64,000 bases of DNA from Flavobacterium cheniae (GTDB lineage: Bacteria > Bacteroidota > Bacteroidia > Flavobacteriales > Flavobacteriaceae): the NCBI RefSeq assembly GCF_004363695.1, contig NZ_SNZC01000002.1, positions 620,001 to 684,000 on the forward strand, in the 5' to 3' direction. Of this stretch, positions 34,157 through 43,602 are shown piece by piece (position 1 is the first letter of the stretch; each line of letters opens with the position of its first letter). Made by a program: the position numbers and the translations under genes. The notes under the pieces are model-generated. The model made no database searches. It saw only the letters and a program-made list of their open reading frames with translations, and was not told the DNA's origin.

Positions 34157-34858
34157 TTATTCGTCTAGTACAAATTTCATTTTTTCTTTTATTATTTCGT
34201 CGTATTTATCTTGAGAAATAATTTTTTTAAAATCAATTTCTTTAAACTTAATAGTTTTATCATCAAAATTAATGGATTTCAATCCATAAATTACATTATC
34301 AATTTGAAGTTCTACAATTAATCCAGGTAAATTTCCATAACCATTAGGTCCAAATTGATAAGCTAATTCAGGACAATACCATGCGATTATGGGAATTGAA
34401 TTGTTGTTTTTTGTCTTTTTATTTGTTATTGCTTTGTAACAACTATAATTTCCAATTTTTTTATTTTCAGTTGTTAAAGTCCAATTATATTCTGTTTTTT
34501 CTTCTAAAATATAGGTTTTATTATCAATTTCTTTTTCAATAAAAGTTTTACTTTTAGTTTTTCTAACAAAACCTTGATACCTAGAAAATGCTTTAACCAT
34601 TCTAAAAGAATGATATTCAATTTCTAGATTATCATTAATAAAAAAATCACTGCTATCTTTAGAAAAAATCAAATGAAATGTAAATTGGTTACTGTTTTCT
34701 TGTGCAATTTTATAATAGGAATTGTAAGGAGAAGTCTTGTCTATATCTTCTTTATTGTTTATTGAAACGGAATATATAGCTTTGTTTTTTTGAGCATAGG
34801 TGCTTGAATATAAACAAGATAAAACAAGAAGGGTTTTTATTAATGATGCGTTTTTCAT
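34157..34858 (-). CDS. GLPGLI family protein 3
   Basis: A 233-residue exported protein (signal peptide ending STYAQ). The family loop is GPNGYGNLPGLIVEL, with Asn in place of the usual first Gly, preceded by IPIIAWYCPELAYQFGP and IGNYSCYKAIT. It is 17 bases downstream of GLPGLI 4 and probably co-transcribed. It is followed by the receptor stub at 34146. Confidence 0.85.
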   Translation of the reverse strand: MKNASLIKTLLVLSCLYSSTYAQKNKAIYSVSINNKEDIDKTSPYNSYYKIAQENSNQFTFHLIFSKDSSDFFINDNLEIEYHSFRMVKAFSRYQGFVRKTKSKTFIEKEIDNKTYILEEKTEYNWTLTTENKKIGNYSCYKAITNKKTKNNNSIPIIAWYCPELAYQFGPNGYGNLPGLIVELQIDNVIYGLKSINFDDKTIKFKEIDFKKIISQDKYDEIIKEKMKFVLDE

Positions 34859-34875
34859 AGAAAATTAATAAATCA

Positions 34876-35577
34876 TTAAAATTGTTTTTTTACTGCTTCA
34901 CCAACTTTATTTTGATATTCTTGCTCACTAATTATTTTACCTTCTTTTGGTAATACAATTTCTTTAATGTCATTTGAAAACGCAATTTTTTCAACACCAA
35001 AAACACTATTCCACTCTTGTAATTCTAATATCAAACCAGGAAGACCACCATATCCTCTAGGTCCAATTGAAATAGGAATTTGTGGACAAAACCAAGCAAT
35101 TACTGGATGTTTGAAGATTTTTCCATTATCCACTATATATTCATTGGTTGCCTTATAACAAGTGTAGCCATCGATGACTTTGGATTCATTTGTATACACC
35201 CAATTTTGGTTTAAAGGATCTATTATTAAAAACTCATTTTCTTTAAAAAGACCATTTGAATTATTATGATAAATTTTATTCTTAAAAATATAAATTTCTT
35301 TTCTTGCTCTACTGTCTAGTATTGCCATTTCTAAATTTTCTCCATCCAAAGCCATGTTTTTTATGAGTTTAAATTCTGAAATGGAATCATTGAATGTCAA
35401 TTCAAATTTAAGATGTTTTGCGCCTTCAATTGCTTGTAAAAAAAACTTTCCAATAACTTCGTTTTTAATGAATTTTTCATCCTCTAAAATTTTGAAATTA
35501 TAGGTTATGGTTCCTTTTTTCTGAGAAAAAGCAATAGTAGTAAAAAGAGTTACTATACAAAAAAAGAAATATTTCAT
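34876..35577 (-). CDS. GLPGLI family protein 4
   Basis: A 233-residue exported protein (signal peptide ending IAFSQ) closely related to GLPGLI 1 (shared TYNFKILED start, LIVKP/LIIDP..W..TNESK and HPVIAWFCPQIP). The loop is GPRGYGGLPGLILELQEWN. It starts 16 bases after the OmpA-type gene, so it may be read from the upstream rnpA-protease-OmpA transcript. Confidence 0.87.
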   Translation of the reverse strand: MKYFFFCIVTLFTTIAFSQKKGTITYNFKILEDEKFIKNEVIGKFFLQAIEGAKHLKFELTFNDSISEFKLIKNMALDGENLEMAILDSRARKEIYIFKNKIYHNNSNGLFKENEFLIIDPLNQNWVYTNESKVIDGYTCYKATNEYIVDNGKIFKHPVIAWFCPQIPISIGPRGYGGLPGLILELQEWNSVFGVEKIAFSNDIKEIVLPKEGKIISEQEYQNKVGEAVKKQF

Positions 35578-35593
35578 GATGTGTTTGTTTAAT

Positions 35594-36445
35594 CTACTTC
35601 TTCGGTTCTACTGGAACCACATCATTTTTGGTAATCAAAAGTTCCACTCTTCTATCTAAAGTACTTCCTTGTTTTAAGGATTGGGTATTACCATAGCCTT
35701 TATAGCTCATGCGAACTTTACTGATGCGTTTCATCAAAAAGTAATTATATACTCTTTTAGCGCGATTTATTGATAATTCTCGCTTTTTAGTATCACGATC
35801 AATTGCTTCTTTTTGGAAGGTTGGCGTACAACAAACATGGCCTTGAATTTCGAAATGGATGTTTTTGTATTTATGTAATTCTAAGGCAATTCGGTCTAAT
35901 TCTTTCTTGGCTTTATAGGTCAATTGGCTACTGCCTCTTTCAAACAAAACGTGGTCAAGATAAATCCTATCGCCTACAATTCTATCTTTTTTAATCGTAC
36001 TATAAACGCCAGGAATTTTAAAATCTTCAATTACAATAGGTTTGAAATTTACTACTACGTCTACTCTTCGGTTTTTTGAACGTGCTTCAGGAACATTGGT
36101 TTGCATGTCTTCATCAAGCATGATTCTACCTTTTCCTTCTAACGTAATGATAATTTTACTTTTGATACCTCTTTCAATCAACTTGTTCTTAACAGTATTA
36201 GCTCTGTTGGTCGATAAAGTATAGTTATATTGATCTTTTCCGCGGTCATCACAATAGCCAAAAATCTGAACCGATTCAATGCGCGAAGTGTCTATTTTGC
36301 TAACGAAAGCTACTACGGCATTGGCTTGTTCTTCTTTTAAATTGTATTTGTCAAATTCGAAAAATATCGAGTGTACCTCTTCATCTTCTTGAGCAAATGA
36401 GACTACTGAAAACAGTAAAAATAGTAGGGAAAATAAACGTGTCAT
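35594..36445 (-). CDS. OmpA-family protein with two OmpA domains
   Basis: A 283-residue exported protein (signal peptide ending VVSFAQ) with two tandem OmpA-like peptidoglycan-binding domains. The first is about residues 25-135 (IFFEFDKYNL..., ENVPEARSKNRRVDVVV-like end). The second is about 160-278 (LFERGSSQLTYKAKKELDRIA..., SINRAKRVYNYFL, TLDRRVELLI). There is no beta barrel, so it is a periplasmic or outer-membrane-associated anchor. It starts immediately after the C-terminal protease gene (one base gap). Confidence 0.88.
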   Translation of the reverse strand: MTRLFSLLFLLFSVVSFAQEDEEVHSIFFEFDKYNLKEEQANAVVAFVSKIDTSRIESVQIFGYCDDRGKDQYNYTLSTNRANTVKNKLIERGIKSKIIITLEGKGRIMLDEDMQTNVPEARSKNRRVDVVVNFKPIVIEDFKIPGVYSTIKKDRIVGDRIYLDHVLFERGSSQLTYKAKKELDRIALELHKYKNIHFEIQGHVCCTPTFQKEAIDRDTKKRELSINRAKRVYNYFLMKRISKVRMSYKGYGNTQSLKQGSTLDRRVELLITKNDVVPVEPKK

Positions 36446-36446
36446 C

Positions 36447-38081
36447 TTATTTTTTTAATATCGATTTGTATTGCGTTTGATTGTTTAATAAGGCAATGGC
36501 TTTTTCAATTTCTAAGTTTTCTTTGGTGTAAAATTGGTATAAACCTTCGCGATATTGGTAACGTGTGATTAAATCTTCCTGAATTAGTTTTTTGATTTGG
36601 TTCTTGTTTTTGTCCAATTCCATTTCCTGATTTTTCTCAATAGCCAATTCTAATTGTTTGTATTCATTCGTAATTTGAGTGTCTATTTTTTCTTTTTTAG
36701 CGGTTTCAAGCACGTTTTTAAGCGCTTTATTGGTTTCGGTGTCTAAACTGATTTTCTCTTGTTTTAAAAAGGTCTTAAACGCAATAAAATCAGCATCTGA
36801 AATGGTAGGAATTCCTGAAACGGTTGGGTTTTTATAATACCATTGCGTAGCAAAGTTAAAAATTGCATCTGTTTTAACTACAGCATCCGTAATGGTTGCC
36901 ATTTTTGTTTCTTCAATTTCCATATCGGGTAAAACACCACCGCCATCATAAACCGTTCTTCCAGCCTTAGTTTTGAAGGCAGTGAATTCAGTTTGATTTT
37001 TCTTGATTGCTTTTCCGTTTTCGTCTTTTTTCGAATAATCTAAAGCTTGAATACATCTTCCAGAAGGTGTGTAATATCTTGAAATCGTGACTTTTACTTG
37101 CGTACCATAAGACAAATCTAATGGACGTTGTACCAATCCTTTTCCAAAACTTCTCGTTCCTAAAATTACACCTCTATCTAAATCTTGAATCGCACCCGCT
37201 ACAATTTCCGAAGCCGAAGCACTTTTCCCGTCCACTATAACTGCAATCGGAATTTCTAAATCGATAGGTTCGTTTTTGGTACGATATTCTAAATTATGTT
37301 TTGGATTTTTCGATTTTGTGGTTACAATCAATTCGTTTTTCGGCACAAAAAGATTGCAAATATTCACTGCTTCATGCAACAAACCACCAGGATTTCCTCT
37401 TAAATCTAAAATGATTTTGGTAGCGCCTTGTTTTTTCAATTCTAACAATGCTGCTTTGGTTTCAAAGCTCGCCTTTTCAGTGAATTTCGTTAAAACAATG
37501 TAACCTGTATTGTCTTTTAAAAGCGAGAAAAACGGAACTGCTTTAATTTCAACATCATCTAAAATAATAGTGGCGTTCTGCGTTTTTCCTTGACGAATGT
37601 ATTGAATTTCAACTTTCGTGTTTTTTGCACCACGAAACAATTGCGAAGCGTCTTCTTTGTATTCTTTTAAGCTAATATCTCCAATTTGAATTACCTCATC
37701 ACCAGCTTTTAAACCGGCTTTATCGGCTGGAAAGCCTTTGTAAATTTCTTTAAGAAAAACTTTTCCTTCTTTGCGTTGCACCATAGCGCCAATGCCAGTG
37801 TATTCGCCCGTATTGTTGATTTTGAATTTTAAAACGTCTTGTTCGTTAAAGAAAACGGTGTACGGATCTAATTCTTTCAACATGTTTTTTATGGCGTTAT
37901 CCATCATTTCACCCGGATTGGTTTCATCCACGTAATTTTGGTTAACGGTTTTGAAAAGTCCAGTAAAGATTTCAATTTGCTTGGCAATTTCAAAAAAGTC
38001 GTTCTTGAAACTAACACCCACAAATAAGAAACCCGCAGCCAGAACAGGAATGATAATTTTTCCTCTGAAATATTTTTTCAT
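36447..38081 (-). CDS. S41 C-terminal processing peptidase
   Basis: A 544-residue protein with one N-terminal membrane anchor (about 10-25), a PDZ domain (about 95-165; GIGAMVQRKEGKVFLKEIYKGFPADKAGLKAGDEVIQI) and an S41 peptidase core. The nucleophile Ser is in VDGKSASASEIVAGAIQDLDRG and the general-base Lys in GTRSFGKGLVQ. It is a periplasmic Ser-Lys protease that trims or degrades envelope proteins. It lies between rnpA and the OmpA-type gene on the minus strand. Confidence 0.94.
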   Translation of the reverse strand: MKKYFRGKIIIPVLAAGFLFVGVSFKNDFFEIAKQIEIFTGLFKTVNQNYVDETNPGEMMDNAIKNMLKELDPYTVFFNEQDVLKFKINNTGEYTGIGAMVQRKEGKVFLKEIYKGFPADKAGLKAGDEVIQIGDISLKEYKEDASQLFRGAKNTKVEIQYIRQGKTQNATIILDDVEIKAVPFFSLLKDNTGYIVLTKFTEKASFETKAALLELKKQGATKIILDLRGNPGGLLHEAVNICNLFVPKNELIVTTKSKNPKHNLEYRTKNEPIDLEIPIAVIVDGKSASASEIVAGAIQDLDRGVILGTRSFGKGLVQRPLDLSYGTQVKVTISRYYTPSGRCIQALDYSKKDENGKAIKKNQTEFTAFKTKAGRTVYDGGGVLPDMEIEETKMATITDAVVKTDAIFNFATQWYYKNPTVSGIPTISDADFIAFKTFLKQEKISLDTETNKALKNVLETAKKEKIDTQITNEYKQLELAIEKNQEMELDKNKNQIKKLIQEDLITRYQYREGLYQFYTKENLEIEKAIALLNNQTQYKSILKK

Positions 38082-38152
38082 GTTGAAGTATTGAATTATA
38101 CTAGTTTACGAAAGTAAAGAATCTTGAGCAAAAATTAAACCAAAAGTGCAAT

Positions 38153-38524
38153 TTACTTCTGCCTTTCGTTGAATTTTTGAAAAAGTTGGATGGTTTTCTC
38201 TTCAATTTCTTGATAGGAAAGTCGCTCTTTTGTTTGATAGAAAAACATAAACGCATGTGGTTTTTCTAAATTATCAATCAAAAGATGCTTGTTTAAACGA
38301 TAGGTTTCGCGCAAAACACGTTTGAAATAATTGCGATCTACCGCTTTTTTAAAGTATTTTTTAGAGACTGAAACACCCATTTTAATGAGTTCCGCATTAG
38401 GTTCTGTATTTTCTACATAAACCAAACGTAACGGATATTTTGAAACCGATTTCCCTCCCGAAAACAACAAGTCAATCGTAGTTTTGCTTTTTAATTTTTC
38501 GTGTTTGGGATAAGTGAATTTCAT
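38153..38524 (-). CDS. rnpA: Ribonuclease P protein component
   Basis: A 123-residue basic protein that pairs with RNase P RNA to process tRNA 5' ends. It shows the family block MGVSVSKKYFKKAVDRNYFKRVLRETYRLNK (RNR-type motif, here DRNYFKR) and the N-terminal TFPK-like FTYPKHEKLKSKTTIDLLF. No rpmH is adjacent; in this lineage it precedes a C-terminal protease gene. Confidence 0.93.
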   Translation of the reverse strand: MKFTYPKHEKLKSKTTIDLLFSGGKSVSKYPLRLVYVENTEPNAELIKMGVSVSKKYFKKAVDRNYFKRVLRETYRLNKHLLIDNLEKPHAFMFFYQTKERLSYQEIEEKTIQLFQKFNERQK

Positions 38525-38548
38525 GTAGCAAAGTTAGAAAACTTTAAA

Positions 38549-39238
38549 CTAAGATGTGTATTTAAGTTTTAATTCTTCTTGTAGTATTACAAATTTGTAA
38601 AAAGTGAAGTTGGAAATTCCAAACAAAATAATGGTTAACATTCTTAAAATTTCATCAGGATAGTAATACTTGTTGATTAAGAAAACTCCAATTTGAATCA
38701 CAAACAAAATGGCGCTTATAATTAACCAATATAACCTTTTCTTATCTTGAAACAGGAAATTATAAGCAGCCATTCCGCCAATGAAAGATGTTAAAAATCC
38801 GTTTACAACCCATGGATAAAAATCTATTTTCACTTCGCTTTCTATCAAAAGTAACGCATATAGATAGATAAAAAAGAAAGGAATAGAAGCTAAAACTATC
38901 GCCAACCAATTTTTATTTTCAATACTTTTATAAACGATGATGAAGATTAATATGCGATAAGCAAGTGAAATGATAGCTCCAATAAAATTAAAGAAAGGCG
39001 TATTTTCTCTAAAGAATAAATAGGCAAAAAAGAACAAAATTAAAGCGCTAAAATAGAGCGTGCTTTTGATTTTTGAAGCAAGAAAATACATTAAAATAAG
39101 AAGCGGAATCCGAATACTACCTAACAGAAATTCAAGAATGGGAAATGATTTCAAATCAAAAAAGGAAAAGGCAACAACCACTAAGATGTATAGTATTGTT
39201 AATTGTGATACCGTTTTATTTTTATCTAAAATTTCCAC
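38549..39238 (-). CDS. Multi-pass membrane protein of unknown function
   Basis: A 229-residue protein with about seven membrane helices and few polar loops; the start MEILDKNKTVSQLT is cytoplasmic. No family is recognised. It lies 24 bases upstream of rnpA on the same strand and is probably in the same transcript. Confidence 0.7.
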   Translation of the reverse strand: MEILDKNKTVSQLTILYILVVVAFSFFDLKSFPILEFLLGSIRIPLLILMYFLASKIKSTLYFSALILFFFAYLFFRENTPFFNFIGAIISLAYRILIFIIVYKSIENKNWLAIVLASIPFFFIYLYALLLIESEVKIDFYPWVVNGFLTSFIGGMAAYNFLFQDKKRLYWLIISAILFVIQIGVFLINKYYYPDEILRMLTIILFGISNFTFYKFVILQEELKLKYTS

Positions 39239-39327
39239 CCGATTATATTTTATACTAATTTACTAATAATCAGTAGTAAATTTTTTATTTTCTCATTTTA
39301 TTTTTTAAACCGTAAAAAATACGCACA

Positions 39328-39358
39328 AAAAAAGCTTCTTCAATTTGAAGAAGCTTTT
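39328..39358 (-). terminator. Terminator after the EF-G-like gene
   Basis: AAAAGCTTCTTCAA pairs with TTTGAAGAAGCTTTT; the A-run on the plus side becomes a T-run on the minus strand. Confidence 0.88.
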
Positions 39359-39378
39359 CCAGAATCAAAATTCTTTCA

Positions 39379-41499
39379 TTATTCAGATAAAACCGCATTG
39401 CTTATAACTAAACTTTCCTGAACATGAGTTGGAACCAGTTGATAATTACTAAATTCCAATTTGAATTTTGCTTTTCCTTGTGTTAATGAACGAAGTGTTG
39501 AGCCGTAATCTTTGAGTTCGGCTAATGGCACTTCGGAAATAATTTTTTGATAATGACCATCGGTGTCCATACCTTGAATGATGGCTCTTCGGGTTTGTAA
39601 ATCGCCCATGACGTCGCCGGTGTAGGCATCTTCGCAAAGCACCTCAAGTTGATAGTAAGGCTCTAAAAGCTGAGGTCTTGCTTCGTTAAAAGCTTCTTTA
39701 AACGCATGAGAAGCGGCCAATTGGAACGAAATATCATTACTGTCTACCGCATGCATTTTACCATCGTAAATACAAACGCGAATGTTTTGACAATTAGAAC
39801 CCGTTAACGGACCTTCAGTCATGGATTGCATGATTCCTTTTTTGATAGCAGTAGCGTATCTATTATCAATAGCGCCACCCACAATACACCAATAGAAAGC
39901 AAATTTTCCACCCCAAGGCAATTCTTCAATTTCTTTGTTGCGAACGTTTACTCCTTGTGGTTCTGGCATATCATCATAATAAGGCTCAATCGTTAAATGA
40001 ACTTCACCAAATTGTCCAGCACCACCACTTTGTTTTTTATGACGGTATTCAGCTTTTGCGGCTTTAGTTATGGTTTCACGATAAGGCACTTTTGGTTCTT
40101 CAAAAACGATTTCGATATTGTTTTCATTTTCAACACGATGTTTGATTAAATCCAAATGCAATTGTCCTTGACCGTTAACAATAGTTTGTTTTAATTCCGA
40201 AGATTGTTCCACTTTAAAAGTCAAATCTTCTTCTTCAATTTGATGGAATGCTTTAATCATTTTTTCCATATCGGCAAGATTAGCAGTAGCTACCGCTTTT
40301 CTAATTCTGCTATCAGGAAATTGCATTTTTCTTACTTTTCTTTCTACACCTTTAGCATTCAATGTGTTGTTTGAATGTCCAAATTTCAATCGAACAGTTA
40401 CGCCCAAATCTCCTGCAACTAATTTTTCTACTGAAGTTCTTTGTTTACCTTCGGCTACGAATAATTGAGTTAAGCGTTCAGTTTCTCCGTTATCGGAATT
40501 TACCAATTCATCGCCAGCATTCAATTCACCTGAAAGGACTTTGAAATAGGAAACCATTCCCACTTGTGGTTCTGAAAGCGTTTTGTAAATGAAAATAGTA
40601 GTTTTGTCTGAAGCATCGCATTTTAATTCGCCTCCATTTTCTAATTTTTTCGCTGGTCTATCGGCTGGAGATGGCGCAATATCATCGATGAATCCCATAA
40701 CTCTTCCGCTTCCCATATCTTTCAATCCCGAAGCACAGAAAACTGGAAATATTTGTTGGTTAGCAAGCGCAATGGTTAACCCTTTTGCTAATTCTTCTTC
40801 ATCTAAATTGCCTTTTTCGAAGTATTTTTCCATTAAACCTTCTTCGTTTTCCGCTGCAGCTTCAACTAATGCATTATGAAGCGCATTTGCTTTTTCTAAT
40901 TCGGATTCAGGAATTGGCATTTTTTCTGGTTTTCCACCATTTTCTGTGAAAACATACATTGTCATGCGAAGTACATCGATAATGCTATTAAATTTTTCAC
41001 CTGAATTGTAAGGATATTGAATCGGAATTACCTTATTCCCAAAGCGATTTACCGCTTGCTCTAAAGTAGTTTCAAAATCTGCTTTTGGTTGATCCATTTG
41101 ATTGATAACAAAAAAAGCAGGCGTTTGATAGTTTTGAACGTATTCCCAAACAATTTCAGTGCCTACTTCTACGCCAGAAGCCGCATTTAGAAGAATTACA
41201 GTGGTATCGGCTACTTTAAGCGAAGAAACTACTTCGCCAATAAAATCGTCGAAACCTGGAGTGTCTATGATGTTGATTTTGTTGTTGTGCCATTTAACAT
41301 GCATTAAGTGACTGTATAAGGTGTTTTCTCTTTCGTGTTCTAAATCGGTAAAATCCGAAATGGTATTGTGATTTTCAACCGAACCACGGCGTGGAATTAC
41401 GCCACTTTCAAATAACATGGTCTCGATAAAGGTGGTTTTTCCAGAACCTGAATGCCCAAGAAATACCACGTTTCTAATGTCTTTGGTTGCAATGCTCAT
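39379..41499 (-). CDS. Elongation factor G-like GTPase (EF-G paralogue)
   Basis: A 706-residue translational GTPase with all EF-G domains. The G motifs diverge from canonical EF-G: G1 GHSGSGKTT, G3 DTPGFDDF in place of DTPGHVDF, and G4 NQMD in place of NKMD. The switch region reads FTDLEHERENTLYS. Domain IV (QSGGAGQFGEVHLTIEP) and domain V (LLEPYYQLEVLCEDAYTGDVMGDLQTRRA) are intact. It is probably a second, specialised EF-G (recycling or stress) rather than the main fusA. Confidence 0.9.
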   Translation of the reverse strand: MSIATKDIRNVVFLGHSGSGKTTFIETMLFESGVIPRRGSVENHNTISDFTDLEHERENTLYSHLMHVKWHNNKINIIDTPGFDDFIGEVVSSLKVADTTVILLNAASGVEVGTEIVWEYVQNYQTPAFFVINQMDQPKADFETTLEQAVNRFGNKVIPIQYPYNSGEKFNSIIDVLRMTMYVFTENGGKPEKMPIPESELEKANALHNALVEAAAENEEGLMEKYFEKGNLDEEELAKGLTIALANQQIFPVFCASGLKDMGSGRVMGFIDDIAPSPADRPAKKLENGGELKCDASDKTTIFIYKTLSEPQVGMVSYFKVLSGELNAGDELVNSDNGETERLTQLFVAEGKQRTSVEKLVAGDLGVTVRLKFGHSNNTLNAKGVERKVRKMQFPDSRIRKAVATANLADMEKMIKAFHQIEEEDLTFKVEQSSELKQTIVNGQGQLHLDLIKHRVENENNIEIVFEEPKVPYRETITKAAKAEYRHKKQSGGAGQFGEVHLTIEPYYDDMPEPQGVNVRNKEIEELPWGGKFAFYWCIVGGAIDNRYATAIKKGIMQSMTEGPLTGSNCQNIRVCIYDGKMHAVDSNDISFQLAASHAFKEAFNEARPQLLEPYYQLEVLCEDAYTGDVMGDLQTRRAIIQGMDTDGHYQKIISEVPLAELKDYGSTLRSLTQGKAKFKLEFSNYQLVPTHVQESLVISNAVLSE

Positions 41500-41616
41500 G
41501 ACTTTATGTTTTTAAATGAATAACTAATTTTAATTGCATTTTTAGCACATTAAAATTACGAAAGACAAAACACGCAAATCATGACAATTATCATCTCAGC
41601 GATTGAAAATGAACAC

Positions 41617-41644
41617 AAAAAAAGCGACCCGAAAGTCGCTTTTC
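41617..41644 (-). terminator. Terminator after the M1 peptidase gene
   Basis: AAAGCGAC pairs with GTCGCTTT around CCGAAA, with a T-run on the minus strand. Confidence 0.82.
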
Positions 41645-41648
41645 AATT

Positions 41649-43526
41649 TTATTTTTTTGGAAAGATATTATCTTCTTTATTTACATCTGCCATTAAGTTT
41701 TCTGGGTCAATGGTGATGGATTTTATTTTTGCTTTTGGTTTTGCAATTTCAAAAGTGAATGTTGGAAACGCCCAATCCCAACCTTTTAATACATTTCCTT
41801 TGATTCCTGCATACGGATTTGGTTTTTCCCAACGCATTAAGGTGTTTGGAATGTAGAAAAATTCTTTGGTTCCGTCGGTGTATTCTACCATAACATCTAA
41901 AGGCATTGGCATTCTTCCCTTTCTTTCAAATACCACTTTTGTGTTGGCAGCATTGGCTTCTGAAACTTCTTTGATTCCGTAATCGATAGTGTTAGTGGTT
42001 AATGTCCAATCTAACAAATACCAATCTAAATTAGCACCCGAAACCTTTTCAGCTACACGTTTTATATCGTTTGGTGTTGGATGCGTAAATTTATACTCGT
42101 TGTAATATCGTTTGATGGTTTTGTTGAGGTTTTCTTGCCCAATTAAATAACCTAATTGTACCAAAAATACTTCTCCTTTACTGTAAGCTGAAATACCATA
42201 CGCCATATTCAAATCATAACGATCTGCGTGAGTGGATAACGGTTGTTCTTTCCCAGATTTTGCTAAATAAATGTAATTATTATATGCATCTTCATAAGGA
42301 ACTTCAGGTTTTTTAGGAGGCAATACCTTGTTCATTGCTAAATTAGAAATGTAAGAGGTAAATCCTTCGTCCATCCATTCGTGTTTGGTTTCGTTAGTTG
42401 CTAGAACAAATTGGAACCAAGAGTGTGCTAGTTCGTGAGCGGTTACACCAACTAAACTTCCAAAAGCTCTGTTTCCAGTGATTAAGGTACACATGCCATA
42501 TTCCATTCCGCCATCGCCACCTTGAATCACGGAGTATTGTTTGTACGGATAAGGTCCAACATTTTCATTGAAAAACGCCAATAATTCGGCTGTTTTAGGT
42601 TGCATTTTTTTCCAATTTTCTAAATTTTCTTTCTTGTTTTTGTAAAGAAAATGCAGTTCTACATTATTTGGACCTAAAATCATGTCGTGGATGAATTCGT
42701 TATCGGCTCCCCAAGCAAAATCATGCACGTTTGGCGCATAAAAATGCCAAGTTAGGTTTTTAGTTTTCTTTGGATAAACGACTTGTACGCCAGCATCTTG
42801 ATAACCATGACCGATTTCATTTTTGTTTTGTAAATAACCCGTTCCTCCAATAGTGTACGCTTTGTCAATCGTGATTTTTACATCAAAATTTCCCCAAACA
42901 CCATGAAATTCTCTTGCGATGTAAGGGTTTGCGTGCCATCCTTCGAAATCATATTCGCATAATTTTGGATACCATTGTGTCATCGATAAAGCAACGCCTT
43001 CTTCAGATAATCTTCCTGAACGACGAATTTGCAATGGCACTTGACCGTTAAAATCTAATGAAAGCGTAGTTTTTTGTTTTGGTAAAATAGCTTTTGCTAA
43101 CGTAACTTCTAAAATAGTTCCAACTACTTTTGTGGTTGCTGCAACGCCATCTTGTTTGAAATTAGCGATGTTTAAATACCCAATTTCATTCGGTTTTAAA
43201 GTGCTAATTCTACTTTCTTTTACATCTTTACCTTCTTTTTTAAAGGTTTTCACCATTCGCTTATCAGGGTCAGAAATGGCTTGAAGTCTTGCGTCCATTT
43301 CGCTTCCAGGTTGAAACGCATTATTGTACAAATGATAATACACTTTGTGTAGTGTGTCGTTAGAATTGTTGGTATAAACAATTTCTTGTTTTCCAGTATA
43401 TTGGAATTTTTTTACATCCATTTTCACATCCATTTTATAGTCAACGTGTTGTTGCCAATAACCTGGATTTGGATTGTTTTGTGCGAAACCAATACAAGAA
43501 GTAAGTAAAAGAAGTAATTTTTTCAT
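41649..43526 (-). CDS. M1 family zinc metallopeptidase
   Basis: A 625-residue exported aminopeptidase-like protein (signal peptide about 1-17, ending IGFAQ). The zinc site is VTAHELAHSWFQ followed 18 residues later by the third ligand in EWMDEGFTSY. The exopeptidase-type loop is GGMEYGM, where classic M1 enzymes have GAMEN. The C-terminal part ends in a beta-rich domain without a type IX secretion tail. It is probably periplasmic or surface-located. The ORF begins at a TTG six bases upstream, but the signal peptide starts at 43526. Confidence 0.92.
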   Translation of the reverse strand: MKKLLLLLTSCIGFAQNNPNPGYWQQHVDYKMDVKMDVKKFQYTGKQEIVYTNNSNDTLHKVYYHLYNNAFQPGSEMDARLQAISDPDKRMVKTFKKEGKDVKESRISTLKPNEIGYLNIANFKQDGVAATTKVVGTILEVTLAKAILPKQKTTLSLDFNGQVPLQIRRSGRLSEEGVALSMTQWYPKLCEYDFEGWHANPYIAREFHGVWGNFDVKITIDKAYTIGGTGYLQNKNEIGHGYQDAGVQVVYPKKTKNLTWHFYAPNVHDFAWGADNEFIHDMILGPNNVELHFLYKNKKENLENWKKMQPKTAELLAFFNENVGPYPYKQYSVIQGGDGGMEYGMCTLITGNRAFGSLVGVTAHELAHSWFQFVLATNETKHEWMDEGFTSYISNLAMNKVLPPKKPEVPYEDAYNNYIYLAKSGKEQPLSTHADRYDLNMAYGISAYSKGEVFLVQLGYLIGQENLNKTIKRYYNEYKFTHPTPNDIKRVAEKVSGANLDWYLLDWTLTTNTIDYGIKEVSEANAANTKVVFERKGRMPMPLDVMVEYTDGTKEFFYIPNTLMRWEKPNPYAGIKGNVLKGWDWAFPTFTFEIAKPKAKIKSITIDPENLMADVNKEDNIFPKK

Positions 43527-43542
43527 AATCAATTTTTAAAAG

Positions 43543-43577
43543 AAAAACCTACAAGAATTTGACAACCTGTAGGTTTT
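43543..43577 (-). terminator. Terminator after the S8 peptidase gene
   Basis: AAAACCTACA pairs with TGTAGGTTTT around a 14-base loop containing GAATTTGACA, with T's following on the minus strand. Confidence 0.7.
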
Positions 43578-43602
43578 GGTTTTTACTAAAGTAGTGAAAT
43601 TT

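Noticed and set aside
39379..41499. Tet(M)-type ribosomal protection protein
   Set aside because: The sequence follows EF-G domain order with its own family-specific G motifs, and no resistance-element context is present.
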